From JAJXXT01 sp963764465 (GTDB lineage Bacteria; Pseudomonadota; Alphaproteobacteria; Acetobacterales; Acetobacteraceae), in contig CAVXSO010000006.1 of assembly GCA_963764465.1 (NCBI GenBank), positions 1,178,001 through 1,242,000 on the forward strand: 64,000 bases of DNA, written 5' to 3'. Shown here in pieces: positions 35,141 to 44,851 of the stretch. Made by a program: the position numbers and the translations under genes. Below the pieces are notes generated by a model. The model worked only from the letters and a program-made list of their open reading frames with translations, was not told where the DNA came from and did not search any database. Every line of letters begins with the position of its first letter. The stretch's first letter is position 1.

Positions 35141-36484
35141 GTGTCCGTCTCGATCGCCGACGAGCCTGTTCCCGCCCAGCCCCGCCAGCTCTCGCGGTTG
35201 CAGCGCTGGAAGCGGCTGCCCCTGTTCTCACCGCGGCAATGGCGGCGGCGCGTGGTGTTCATGTTCGGGGCGGTGCTGGTGGCGGTGGTCGCGATCCTGT
35301 TCGCCAAGGCGGGCGACTGGGCCGCGGAGGTGTTCTCGGCGCTGACGGCGGGACGGCCGTGGATGCAGTTCATCCTCTGCCCCGCGGGACTCGCGATCTC
35401 CGTCTGGCTGACGCAGCGCTATTTCCAGGGGGCGCAGGGCAGCGGCATCCCACAGGCGATCGCGGCGCTGCACATGGAGCCCGAGCACCAGGACCGCGTG
35501 CTCTCCGCGCGCGTGGCCGTGGCGAAGCTCTTCCTGACCATCTTCGGCCTGGCGTGCGGTGCCTCCATCGGGCGCGAGGGGCCGACGGTGCAGATCGGCT
35601 CCGCGATCATGCATGGGCTCGGGCGGCTGTTGCGGCTGCCGCGGGTGGATGTGCGCCAGGCGCTGATCCTCGCCGGCGGGGCGGCGGGGATCGCCGGGGC
35701 GTTCAACACGCCGATCGCGGGCGTGGTGTTCGCGATCGAGGAGCTGGGGCATGGGGTGCGGAGCCGGACGATGGGCTCGACACTCTACGCGGTGGTGCTG
35801 GGCGGCATCGCGACCGTGGGGATCGCGGGGAACTACACGTATTTCGGCACCACCTCCGCGGCGCTGGGCTGGGGGGCCGGGTGGTGGCTGGGCGTGCCGC
35901 TGTGCGGCGTTGCTGGCGGGCTGGCGGGTGGGCTGTTCGCGCGGCTGCTGGTGGAGGGGGCGCGGGTCTGGCCGGCGCCGGTACGCCGGCTGGCGCTGAC
36001 GCGGCCGGTGGTGTTCGCGGCACTTTGCGGGGTGGTGCTGGCGTTGACGGGGCTGGCGACCGGGGGCGCGGCGCTGGGCAGCGGCTACGCGCCGGCGAAG
36101 GCGATGGTGGAGGGAACCGCGGGCCAGCCGAGCTCCGTGTTGGTTTTCACCATCGCGAAGTTCGTCGCCACGACCGCATCCTACCTGAGTGGCATGCCGG
36201 GCGGGATTTTCGCGCCGTCGCTGGCGGTGGGCAGCGGGCTGGGGGCGGCGCTGGCGCCGCTGGTGCCGGCGGCGGGGAGCGGGGCGCTCGTGCTGCTGGG
36301 CATGGTCGCGTACTTCTCCGGCGTGGTGCAGGCGCCGCTGACGGCGACCGTGATCGTGATGGAAATGACGGACAACCAGGGGCTGACCGTGCCGCTGATG
36401 GCCGCGGCGCTGATCGCATTCCAGGCCTCGAAGCTGGTGTGCCGCAAGCCGCTCTACGGGACGCTGTCGAAGCGGTTCCACTGA
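35141..36484 (+). CDS. ClC-family chloride channel or H+/Cl- antiporter
   Basis: Polytopic inner-membrane protein of 447 residues. The three anion-selectivity motifs are visible: GSGIPQAI (about 102), GREGPTVQIG (about 145, with the gating glutamate) and GIAGAFNTPIAGVVFAIEEL (about 187). SGMPGGIFAPSLAVGSGLG near residue 350 is also typical. The gating glutamate suits E. coli ClcA-type antiporters, some of which aid acid resistance. The start is GTG at 35141. There are no C-terminal CBS domains. It stands alone between pheT and lepA. Confidence 0.92.
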   Translation: MSVSIADEPVPAQPRQLSRLQRWKRLPLFSPRQWRRRVVFMFGAVLVAVVAILFAKAGDWAAEVFSALTAGRPWMQFILCPAGLAISVWLTQRYFQGAQGSGIPQAIAALHMEPEHQDRVLSARVAVAKLFLTIFGLACGASIGREGPTVQIGSAIMHGLGRLLRLPRVDVRQALILAGGAAGIAGAFNTPIAGVVFAIEELGHGVRSRTMGSTLYAVVLGGIATVGIAGNYTYFGTTSAALGWGAGWWLGVPLCGVAGGLAGGLFARLLVEGARVWPAPVRRLALTRPVVFAALCGVVLALTGLATGGAALGSGYAPAKAMVEGTAGQPSSVLVFTIAKFVATTASYLSGMPGGIFAPSLAVGSGLGAALAPLVPAAGSGALVLLGMVAYFSGVVQAPLTATVIVMEMTDNQGLTVPLMAAALIAFQASKLVCRKPLYGTLSKRFH

Positions 36485-36533
36485 GACCAACAGGGGCGCT
36501 GACAGCGGGGCGAAAAGCGACTATCTGCCGCGC

Positions 36534-38339
<1,806 letters not shown>

Positions 38340-38340
38340 C

Positions 38341-38363
38341 GGCGTCTGCGCTATGCGGACGCC
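38341..38363 (+). terminator. Hairpin between lepA and tRNA-Ser
   Basis: GGCGTC (38341-38346) pairs with GACGCC (38358-38363), with an inner CGC/GCG pairing around TAT. It begins two bases after the lepA stop. No T-run is present. Confidence 0.4.
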
Positions 38364-38368
38364 GCGCT

Positions 38369-38459
38369 GGAGGGATGGCCGAGCGGCTTAAGGCGCACGC
38401 TTGGAAAGCGTGTGTACGTGAATAGCGTACCGTGGGTTCGAATCCCACTCCCTCCGCCA
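38369..38459 (+). tRNA. tRNA-Ser (anticodon GGA); integration site of the downstream island
   Basis: A 91-base gene from GGAGGGATGGCC to CTCCGCCA, with encoded CCA. Acceptor stem GGAGGGA pairs with TCCCTCC. The anticodon arm CACGC-TTGGAAA-GCGTG gives GGA. A long variable arm (GTACGTGAATAGCGTAC) is present, as expected for serine. The eight 3' bases CTCCGCCA recur at 63243-63250 before a second recombinase-associated segment. Confidence 0.97.
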
Positions 38460-38705
38460 CTGTAAGTCCTTCTTAAGGCTCAACTTTTTGCCGAATTTCG
38501 GCTTAAGCAAAAATAGTGGCGTTTTGCCGCGGATTTTTGCGGCCGCGATGGTCACTCGGCCCAGGCAGAGACGGTCTCTGACGGAGTTTTTCGGGGCTTC
38601 GGCAGCCAGAGTCTCTGAGGCCCGATATTTTTGGTACGGTTCGCTGCATCGCCGATGCTGGGCGATGGGGGCCGAGGCGCATCGATATTGGGCGGCTATT
38701 GGGCT
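38452..38705. repeat. Attachment-region copy A (tRNA-Ser 3' end to recombinase stop)
   Basis: About 250 bases shared, at clearly less than full identity, with 63243-63493. Both begin with CTCCGCCA, then CCTTCTTAAGGCT. Both hold the 13-base palindrome AGAGACGGTCTCT (38567-38579 here), the shorter AGAGTCTCT, and GGTACGGTTCGCTGCATCGC. The region is non-coding and lies between the tRNA and the recombinase 3' end, as expected for an attL-type junction of a tRNA-targeted island. Confidence 0.75.
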
Positions 38706-40457
38706 TCAGGCGAAGCCGAGGGTCCCGGCGCTGTTCGCTCCAGGCGAGCGGCAGGTCGCTGACATGCGATAGCCGCGCGGCGGTGAGGTTGGCCGGCTGC
38801 CGACCATCAAGGATGGCGGTGGTGATGTCAGGGGCGAGGTAAGCCAGCCGGACGATGCGGGCGAAGTAGGAGTTGGTGACGCCCATCGCGTTGGCACAGG
38901 CTTCGACGCTATCGTGATGGCCGGTCTCCAACTCACGTCGCATCACATGGGCTCGGGCGATGAGTCGGATGAGGGTGTCGTCAAGCTGAGGGGCGGCTTC
39001 GGACCCCTCGGCGACCAACCGCATCGCCAAGCCCGTCCGGCAGAGTTGGGCATCGACGCTGAGGATGATGGGGTCGTTGGTGATCAGGACCGGTGTCCGC
39101 ATCGGTGTGCCAGCTGGGTGCTGCCAAGCAGATGCTGAGCAAGCGCGAGCGGGCGGATGGCTATCTCGATGCTGGTGTCGGTGATGGTGATGCGCTCGAC
39201 GATGGCTTGCAGGAAGTCGCGCCGATTGATGGTCGGGGTCGTGTTCCAGGTGGTTGCGATCTTGGTGGCCGCGGCGATCACGGTTGGGTGTTTTGATGTA
39301 GGAACGATCGCGTTCAGCGCGTCGAGTAGTTCTGCGGGGTCGCTGAGGCACCGGCAGAACCTTGCGCTGACGAGACGTTCGAGGTCTGCAGCGGGCACAC
39401 GGATGGCGTTGGGGGCGTCGTTGCGGGTTCCGGTCGTGAGGGTCTGCGAGATGTAGTAGCGGTACCGTTTGCCATTCTTGGTGGCATAGGTGGGTACGAG
39501 CCTGTCGCCAGCCTGATCGGTCACGAGGCCCGCCAAAAGGCTTGCCTCGATGGTCGTCTGTTGGGTGCGTTGCTCGACGCGGTTCTGGTCGAGTTGCACC
39601 TGTACCTTATCCCAGAGGTCGGCATCGATGATGGCCTCGTGCTGGCCAGGATAGGTGTTGTCGTTGTGGACGATCTCGCCGCGGTACAGGCGGTTCTGCA
39701 GCAAATGGTAGAGATGCCCGCGAGAGATCGGACGGCCGCCGTGTGTGTTGCCGTTGGCGGAGGTATGTTGCTTGGTGGTGATGCCCTCTTCGTTGATCTG
39801 CTCGTGGAGGGGGCGGACGGCGCCGAGGGCAACGTAGGTCTCGAAGATGTGGCGGACGGTTTGGGCTTCCGGCTCGTTGATGACGAGTTGGCGGTCGTGG
39901 ATGTCGTAGCCGAGGGGCGGGACGCCGCCCATCCACATGCCCTTGCGCTTCGAGGCGGCGATCTTGTCGCGGATGCGTTCCCCTGTGACTTCCCGCTCGA
40001 ACTGGGCGAACGACAACAGCATGTTCAGGGTCAGGCGGCCCATGCTGCTGGCGGTGTTGAACTGCTGCGTGACCGAGACGAAGGAGGCGCCGTTGGCATC
40101 AAAGACCTCGACGATCTTGGCGAAGTCGGCGAGCGACCGGGTGAGGCGATCGACCTTGTAGACCACGACCAGGTCGACCTTGCGGGCGCGGATGTCCCGC
40201 AGCAGGCGAAGCAGGGCTGGACGATCCATCGTGCCGCCGGAGATGCCGCCGTCATCGTAGGCGGTGGGGAGGGCCCGCCAGCCCTCGTGACGTTGGCTGG
40301 CGATGTAGGCCTCACAGGCTTCGCGCTGGGCGTCCAGCGAGTTGAAGCTTTGCTCCAGGCCCTCCTCGGAGGATTTGCGCGTGTAGATGGCGCAGCGGCG
40401 CACGGCGCCGGTGGTTGGGTTGGTAGATGGGCTCGCTCCCTTGTCCTTAGCCGGCAT
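38706..40457 (-). pseudogene. Large serine recombinase A, frameshifted near its 3' end
   Basis: Site-specific integrase of the large serine recombinase family, probably the island's own integrase. The resolvase domain is intact: RRCAIYTRKSSEEGLEQSFN (catalytic Ser), YDDGGISGGTMDRPAL and VVYKVDRLTRSLADF. The recombinase and zinc-ribbon regions follow (YRYYISQT). After residue ~450, near 39105-39120, the frame breaks. The C-terminal module (TGLAMRLVAEG, HHDSVEACANAMGVTNSYFARIVRLAYLAPD) continues in another frame, and a further one-base shift near 38718 precedes the expected end LGFA. Comparison with copy B fixes these points. Start ATG 40457; ATG 40472 is possible. It overlaps the DUF2924 gene by 11 bases. 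Confidence 0.87.
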
Positions 40458-40920
40458 CGACTGGCACCCCATCGAGCACCCGGCGGGACTTGGTCAGGCC
40501 GAAGAATCTCGGGCCGGACCAATGGCTGCCGGTGATGGCTTTGGCGACTTCGGTGAGGGAGGTGTAGCGCTGGTCCTCGAAGAGGAAGCCGTCCTCCGTC
40601 ACCGTGACGCTCATGGTGCGGCCATGCCAGGTGCGGAGGAGGCGGGTGCCGGCGCGGAGACGAACGGCCGGCGGGACGCGGGCAGCGTCGCCTTCCGCCT
40701 GCCCGCCCTCGGCCAGGGCGAGCAGGCGGCGCCGGACGGCAGAAGGCAGTCCACCCAGCGCCGCTTCGTGCCATTTGTCAGCGATGCCGCGGGTGAGGAG
40801 GTCGCGGCGGAGACGAGGGGGTGGCGACACCCGGTAGAGGCGTCGCCACTCGGTTCGTAGGGCTGTGATGTTCATCGTCACCAGCGATCGCAGCCGGTCT
40901 TCCAGATCGAGCGCGATCAT
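40447..40920 (-). CDS. DUF2924 family protein, recombinase partner
   Basis: Unknown function. Genes of this family are regularly found directly upstream of large serine recombinases in alphaproteobacterial mobile elements. The 157 residues include TALRTEWRRLYRVSPPPRLRR, DLLTRGIADKWHEAALGG, and the conserved GTRLLRTWHGRTMSVTV and YTSLTEVAKAITGSHWSGPRFFGL, which resembles a small DNA- or peptide-binding domain. The ATG at 40920 shares ATGA with the DUF3489 stop, and the 3' end overlaps the recombinase, so three proteins are made together. Confidence 0.88.
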   Translation of the reverse strand: MIALDLEDRLRSLVTMNITALRTEWRRLYRVSPPPRLRRDLLTRGIADKWHEAALGGLPSAVRRRLLALAEGGQAEGDAARVPPAVRLRAGTRLLRTWHGRTMSVTVTEDGFLFEDQRYTSLTEVAKAITGSHWSGPRFFGLTKSRRVLDGVPVDAG

Positions 40921-41189
40921 GCCCGCTTCTTGGCACGACCACCGGAAGCCTTGGTGGGCTTCGCGATGCGGTAGATACGCCCGCGCTTCTCGTCGCGCTG
41001 CGAGGTCACGTTGAGGCCGAGCTTCTTCTTGAGGGCGAAGCTGATGGCCCCACGGATCGAATGATTTTGCCAGCCTGTCGCCTTCACCAACTCGGCGATG
41101 GAGGCGCCTTCGGTCCGCTGAAGCAGGCCGATGAGGAGGGACTGCTTCGTCTGGCGGCCTTCTTCATGGGCGGTTTGGTTGCGTGTCAT
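40917..41189 (-). CDS. DUF3489 family protein (winged-helix-like)
   Basis: Small basic protein of 90 residues: KQSLLIGLLQRTEGASIAEL, VKATGWQNHSIRGAISFAL and KKKLGLNVTSQRDEKRGRIYRI, ending in a Lys/Arg tail. The pattern is that of a short helix-turn-helix or winged-helix DNA-binding protein and fits DUF3489. It may be a directionality or regulatory factor for the recombinase, by position only. ATG 41189 is preferred over a TTG at 41237. Confidence 0.83.
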   Translation of the reverse strand: MTRNQTAHEEGRQTKQSLLIGLLQRTEGASIAELVKATGWQNHSIRGAISFALKKKLGLNVTSQRDEKRGRIYRIAKPTKASGGRAKKRA

Positions 41190-41347
41190 GGTGGGCTCCT
41201 GGGGTTGGTGTGTTCGCACCACCCAGGGCCCCGTCAACGAAGCTGATCGGGGCGGCTGGCGGCCCTTCCGCGCGGCGCCAGCAGGGACACCAACGCTCTG
41301 GTGCCGACGGAAGTCCAGCGGAATGTGTGGGCTTGGCGGTTCGCCGG

Positions 41348-41593
41348 TTATTGCGTGAAATCGGCCAGGTATTCGGAGGTGGGCATCACACCGGTGAGGA
41401 GCAAATGCTCGCGGGCGCGGGTGCAGGCGACGTAGAGGAGGCGGCGTTCGGTTTCGTAGATGTCGTCGAGTTCGGCCTCGTCAGCGGCGTCGGCGATCCG
41501 CTCGTCGAGCGGCAGGACGCCCTCATCGCAGACCATCACGACGACGGCCCGGAACTCGAGGCCTTTGGCGAAGCTCATGGGCCCGGTTGTCAT
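41348..41593 (-). pseudogene. C-terminal fragment of a UvrD/Rep-type helicase
   Basis: The 81 codons match only the end of superfamily 1 helicase domain 2B/2A: AKGLEFRAVVVMVCDEGVLPLDERI (motif V region) and ETERRLLYVACTRAREHLLLTG (motif VI). The remaining several hundred residues are absent. The sequence upstream on its strand is a short gap and then the CRISPR array, so the gene was truncated by insertion or deletion. What kind of helicase system it came from cannot be told. Confidence 0.8.
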
Positions 41594-41645
41594 CTCGTCT
41601 GCTCCGGCAAGATTGTTGATCGCGGCGCGGGCTGTGAACGTTCAC

Positions 41646-42707
41646 GGGCCTATCCCCGCAGGTGCGGGGGAACCTTGCAGCGGCTATCACTGGAACAGGA
41701 TGCCGAGGGCCTATCCCCGCAGGTGCGGGGGAACCCGCGTGACGGTGCTGACCGCGGCCTCCGGCACGGGCCTATCCCCGCAGGTGCGGGGGAACCGCGA
41801 ATACACCCCCAGCGCCGCAATCATGATGGGGCCTATCCCCGCAGGTGCGGGGGAACCGGCCTCTTCCGCAGCATCGCGTTCGTCGATAAGGGCCTATCCC
41901 CGCAGGTGCGGGGGAACCCAGCTTGACGCCCTGATCAATCGCAACACGGCGGGCCTATCCCCGCAGGTGCGGGGGAACCAGGTCGCCGAAGGTCGTTCCC
42001 CCGATTGCGTAGGGCCTATCCCCGCAGGTGCGGGGGAACCGGCGACGCGCTCGGCATCTCGGCCGCCTCCGTGGGCCTATCCCCGCAGGTGCGGGGGAAC
42101 CTTGCCGGTGCTGTCCCGGAGGTATTCGGCGTTGGGCCTATCCCCGCAGGTGCGGGGGAACCAACTCACGATCGCCCATGCGAAAAAGAAGATAGGGCCT
42201 ATCCCCGCAGGTGCGGGGGAACCCCTTCGTCAACACACTGCAACCGGACGTGCTGGGGCCTATCCCCGCAGGTGCGGGGGAACCGCCGCCGCCGGCACCG
42301 CGCTCACGCCGGAGGTGGGCCTATCCCCGCAGGTGCGGGGGAACCCCGGAGTTGATGGCGCTCACGAAGGCGGCCGTGGGCCTATCCCCGCAGGTGCGGG
42401 GGAACCTCCTTGTCGCCGGCGTAGAGGTAGTAGCTGAAGGGCCTATCCCCGCAGGTGCGGGGGAACCGCGCGTCGGCGCTGGCGGCTGCCCATCGGTGAA
42501 GGGCCTATCCCCGCAGGTGCGGGGGAACCCTATGTAGGCTACAGCGGCCAAAATCTTTCCGGGGCCTATCCCCGCAGGTGCGGGGGAACCATCCTGCCGT
42601 CCACGTTCAGGATGTTGGTCAGGGGCCTATCCCCGCAGGTGCGGGGGAACCAACCCGACACCTTCCGTTGCGCCGCCATCGTCGGGCCTATCCCCGCAGG
42701 TGCGGGG
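41646..42707 (-). CRISPR. Orphan type I-E-like CRISPR array, 17 full repeats plus one truncated
   Basis: Seventeen identical 29-base repeats begin at 41646 and recur every 61 bases (one 62-base step before 42501). On the plus strand each begins GGGCCTATCC and ends GGGGGAACC. Spacers are 32 bases (one of 33) and all differ. The eighteenth repeat (42684-42707) keeps only 24 bases and is cut by an IS element. Read on the minus strand the repeat resembles the E. coli I-E repeat (GTTCCCC…GGGGATA), so transcription should run toward lower coordinates and the leader should lie above 42707, where it is missing. No cas genes are in the window. Confidence 0.98.
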
Positions 42708-42792
42708 TGTCCGGCGTCAGGGTCAATGAGACAGGCGGGTGTAGTTGAGGAACGGAGGATTTCTGGCTCTTCGTAACCGTCAAGGAGTGCAG

Positions 42793-43194
42793 ATGAGCCA
42801 GAAATCCTCCGCACCTACCGCACGGCCGTATGACGTGTCGGCGAAGCCGTCCGTCGAGCAGGCTGTCCGTGACATCCGCCGCGCCACCCGCAAGCACCAC
42901 TCGGCCGAGGACAAGATCCGCATCGTGCTGGAGGGCTTGCGCGGCGAGGACAGCATTGCCGCCCTATGCCGCCGGGAAGGCATTGCCGAGAGCCTTTACT
43001 ACGCTTGGTCCAAGGATTTCCTCGAAGCCGGCAAGCGTCGCCTGGCGGGTGACACCGCACGCGCAGCGACGACTGACGAGGTCAAGACGCTGCGCGAGGA
43101 GGCCCGGTCACTGAAGGAGGTGGTGGCCGAGCAGGCGCTGGAGCTGCGGCTGCTGAAAAAAAGCATGATCGGGGCTGGGGACGACCGCGCATGA
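42793..43194 (+). CDS. IS3-family transposase OrfA
   Basis: The 133-residue helix-turn-helix protein of the IS (KHHSAEDKIRIVLEGLRGEDSIAALCRREGIAESLYYAW), followed by a leucine-zipper-like stretch (VKTLREEARSLKEVVAEQALELRLLKKS). A run of seven A (43156-43162) near the end is a likely -1 slippage site, which would give the OrfAB fusion transposase; orfB is in the -1 frame. It overlaps orfB by ATGA. Confidence 0.92.
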   Translation: MSQKSSAPTARPYDVSAKPSVEQAVRDIRRATRKHHSAEDKIRIVLEGLRGEDSIAALCRREGIAESLYYAWSKDFLEAGKRRLAGDTARAATTDEVKTLREEARSLKEVVAEQALELRLLKKSMIGAGDDRA

Positions 43195-44171
43195 GATACC
43201 CCGCCGCCGAGAAGCTCGAGATCATCCGCCTGGTCGAGCAATCCCATCTGTCGGTGCGGCGCACCCTGCGTCAGCTCGGCATCCCGCCGGCGACCTTCTA
43301 CCGATGGTATGAGCGCTTCCAAACTGGCGGCCCGGAAGCCCTCGCCGATCGCACGTCGCGGCCGGGCCGGATTTGGAACCGAATCCCTGATGCGGTGCGC
43401 CAGCGCATCCTCGACCTGGCGCTGGCCGAGCCCGAGCTGTCGCCGCGCGAACTGGCGGTGCGGTTCACCGAGACCGAGCGCTACTTCGTCTCCGAGGCCT
43501 CGGTCTACCGCCTGCTCAAGGCGCACGACCTGATCACCAGCCCGGCCTTCATCGTCATCAAGGCGGCCGAGGCGTTCCACAGCAAGACCACCGCGCCGAA
43601 CCAGCTCTGGCAGACCGACTTTACCTACCTGAAGGTGATCGGCTGGGGCTGGTTCTATCTCTCCACCGTGCTCGACGACTTCTCCCGCTACATCATCGCC
43701 TGGAAGCTGTGCACCACAATGGCGGCGCGCGACGTCACCGACACCCTGGAACCGGCGCTTGCCGCCTCAGGCTGCACGGCAGCGCGCGTGCACCACCGGC
43801 CGCGGCTGCTCTCGGACAATGGCCCGTGCTACATTGCGGGCGATCTCGCAGACTGGCTCGCGGCTCAGCGGATCGAACACATCCGCGGTGCGCCATGCCA
43901 TCCGCAGACGCAGGGAAAAATCGAGCGCTGGCACCAGACGCTGAAGAACCGGATCCTGCTCGAGAACTACTACCTGCCCGGCCAGCTCGAGGCCCAGGTC
44001 GCCGCCTTCGTCGAGCACTACAACCACCGGCGCTGCCACGAGAGCCTCGGCAACCTCACGCCCGCTGACGTCTACTGCGGCCGCGCTGCAGGCATCCTCG
44101 CCGAGCGACAACGCATCAAGCGTGACACCATCCATCAGCGACGCTTGCTCCACCTCCACCAGGCCGCATAA
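43191..44171 (+). CDS. IS3-family transposase OrfB (DDE integrase domain)
   Basis: A 326-residue catalytic part of the transposase. It has an N-terminal HTH_21-type segment, then the retroviral-integrase-like core with the DDE residues in WQTDFTYLKV (first D), LLSDNGPCY (second D) and GKIERWHQTLK (E). EHYNHRRCHESLGNLTPADVY near the end is also typical. The frame is complete, so the element may be active. Confidence 0.95.
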   Translation: MRYPAAEKLEIIRLVEQSHLSVRRTLRQLGIPPATFYRWYERFQTGGPEALADRTSRPGRIWNRIPDAVRQRILDLALAEPELSPRELAVRFTETERYFVSEASVYRLLKAHDLITSPAFIVIKAAEAFHSKTTAPNQLWQTDFTYLKVIGWGWFYLSTVLDDFSRYIIAWKLCTTMAARDVTDTLEPALAASGCTAARVHHRPRLLSDNGPCYIAGDLADWLAAQRIEHIRGAPCHPQTQGKIERWHQTLKNRILLENYYLPGQLEAQVAAFVEHYNHRRCHESLGNLTPADVYCGRAAGILAERQRIKRDTIHQRRLLHLHQAA

Positions 44172-44244
44172 CGTTCAACCCAGATGTGCCGGATCCTCCG
44201 TTCGCAACCGACCGCCACAGTCTCAAAGCATTCGACGACGGACA

Positions 44245-44640
44245 CGTCCCAGCCACCACAAACCGCATCAACCAGCTTGCGCTTGCGAGCAGGCCTTAAA
44301 GTTTTCGGCGGATGACGTCCTGGAGCATCTTGCGGTCCAGCGACAGGTCCGCCACCAGCTTCCGAAGCTTCGCTTCGCTTCGCTTCGCTTCGCTTCGCGG
44401 CTTAAGCGTCCTCGAGCAGCTTCAGCCGCCGCATCTCAGGCGGCAGCAAGCCATCGTACTTCTTCTTCCAGTTGAAGTAGGTCGCCTGGTTGATCCCAGC
44501 CTTCCGGCAGATATCCGCGACAGGGATTCCATCAGCGCCCTGTTTCAGGATGAACGCCTTCTGCGCCTCCGAAATCTTCGATGCCTTCATCGTCCTCCGC
44601 TCCTCCCAACCAAGGGAACAAAAGCAGAAAACTCTAACTC
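44245..44640 (-). mobile_element. Remnant of a second IS3-family element
   Basis: Holds a broken orfA (44296-44590) and the first codons of orfB on the minus strand. The orfB part reads ARKRKLVDAVCGGWDV up to 44245, where the intact IS begins. The rest of orfB is not present on the far side of the intact IS. The outer end is probably near 44640 (TGATCCAGTTTCC on the plus strand), but its inverted repeat partner is lost, so that boundary is approximate. Confidence 0.75.
44296..44590 (-). pseudogene. IS3-type OrfA disrupted by a CTTCG pentanucleotide repeat
   Basis: Begins KASKISEAQKAFILKQGADG, then VADICRKAGINQATYFNWKKKY and MRRLKLLEDA, a typical IS3 OrfA, then stops. Beyond an array of about six CTTCG units (about 44366-44398, plus strand), the normal ending resumes (RKLVADLSLDRKMLQDVIRRKL) to a TAA at 44296-44298. 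Growth of the pentanucleotide repeat appears to have replaced the ENAKL-type segment and broken the frame. Confidence 0.8.
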
Positions 44641-44851
44641 AAAATGATCCAGTTTCCAGGGAGCAGATCAACGCGGACGGCAGCTCCGGAGTTCGTGCCG
44701 CTTTGGGTGGCCAACAGTGTCATCCCCGGCGACTCCAAGGCTCTCGCTGCTGCAGGATCATCAGCCCACAATTCCACCGAGAGAGCCACAGGGGAAACCG
44801 AGAGCCGCGTTTCCCTACACAGCAAATATCAGCAGATATTGTCCAACTGCG

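Larger units (their letters stand above)
42708..44244 (+). mobile_element. IS3-family insertion sequence inserted into the CRISPR array
   Basis: A 1537-base element with terminal inverted repeats TGTCCGGCGTC (left) and GACGACGGACA (right), one mismatch over 11 bases, extending imperfectly inward (GAACGGAGGAT / ATCCTCCGTTC). It holds overlapping orfA and orfB. The bases flanking the two ends (CGGGG and CGTCC) do not form a target duplication. The left end cuts a CRISPR repeat, while the right end lies inside the orfB start of an older IS, so a deletion accompanied or followed insertion. Confidence 0.92.

Noticed and set aside
41348..41593. A defence-system helicase
   Set aside because: Only about 80 C-terminal residues of a UvrD-type helicase remain and no partner defence gene is nearby, so no system can be named.
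41460..42537. Open frames running through the CRISPR array with repeated AYPRRCGGT/GLSPQVRGN peptides
   Set aside because: These are translations of the identical repeats; the regular 61-base period and unique spacers show an array, not a gene.
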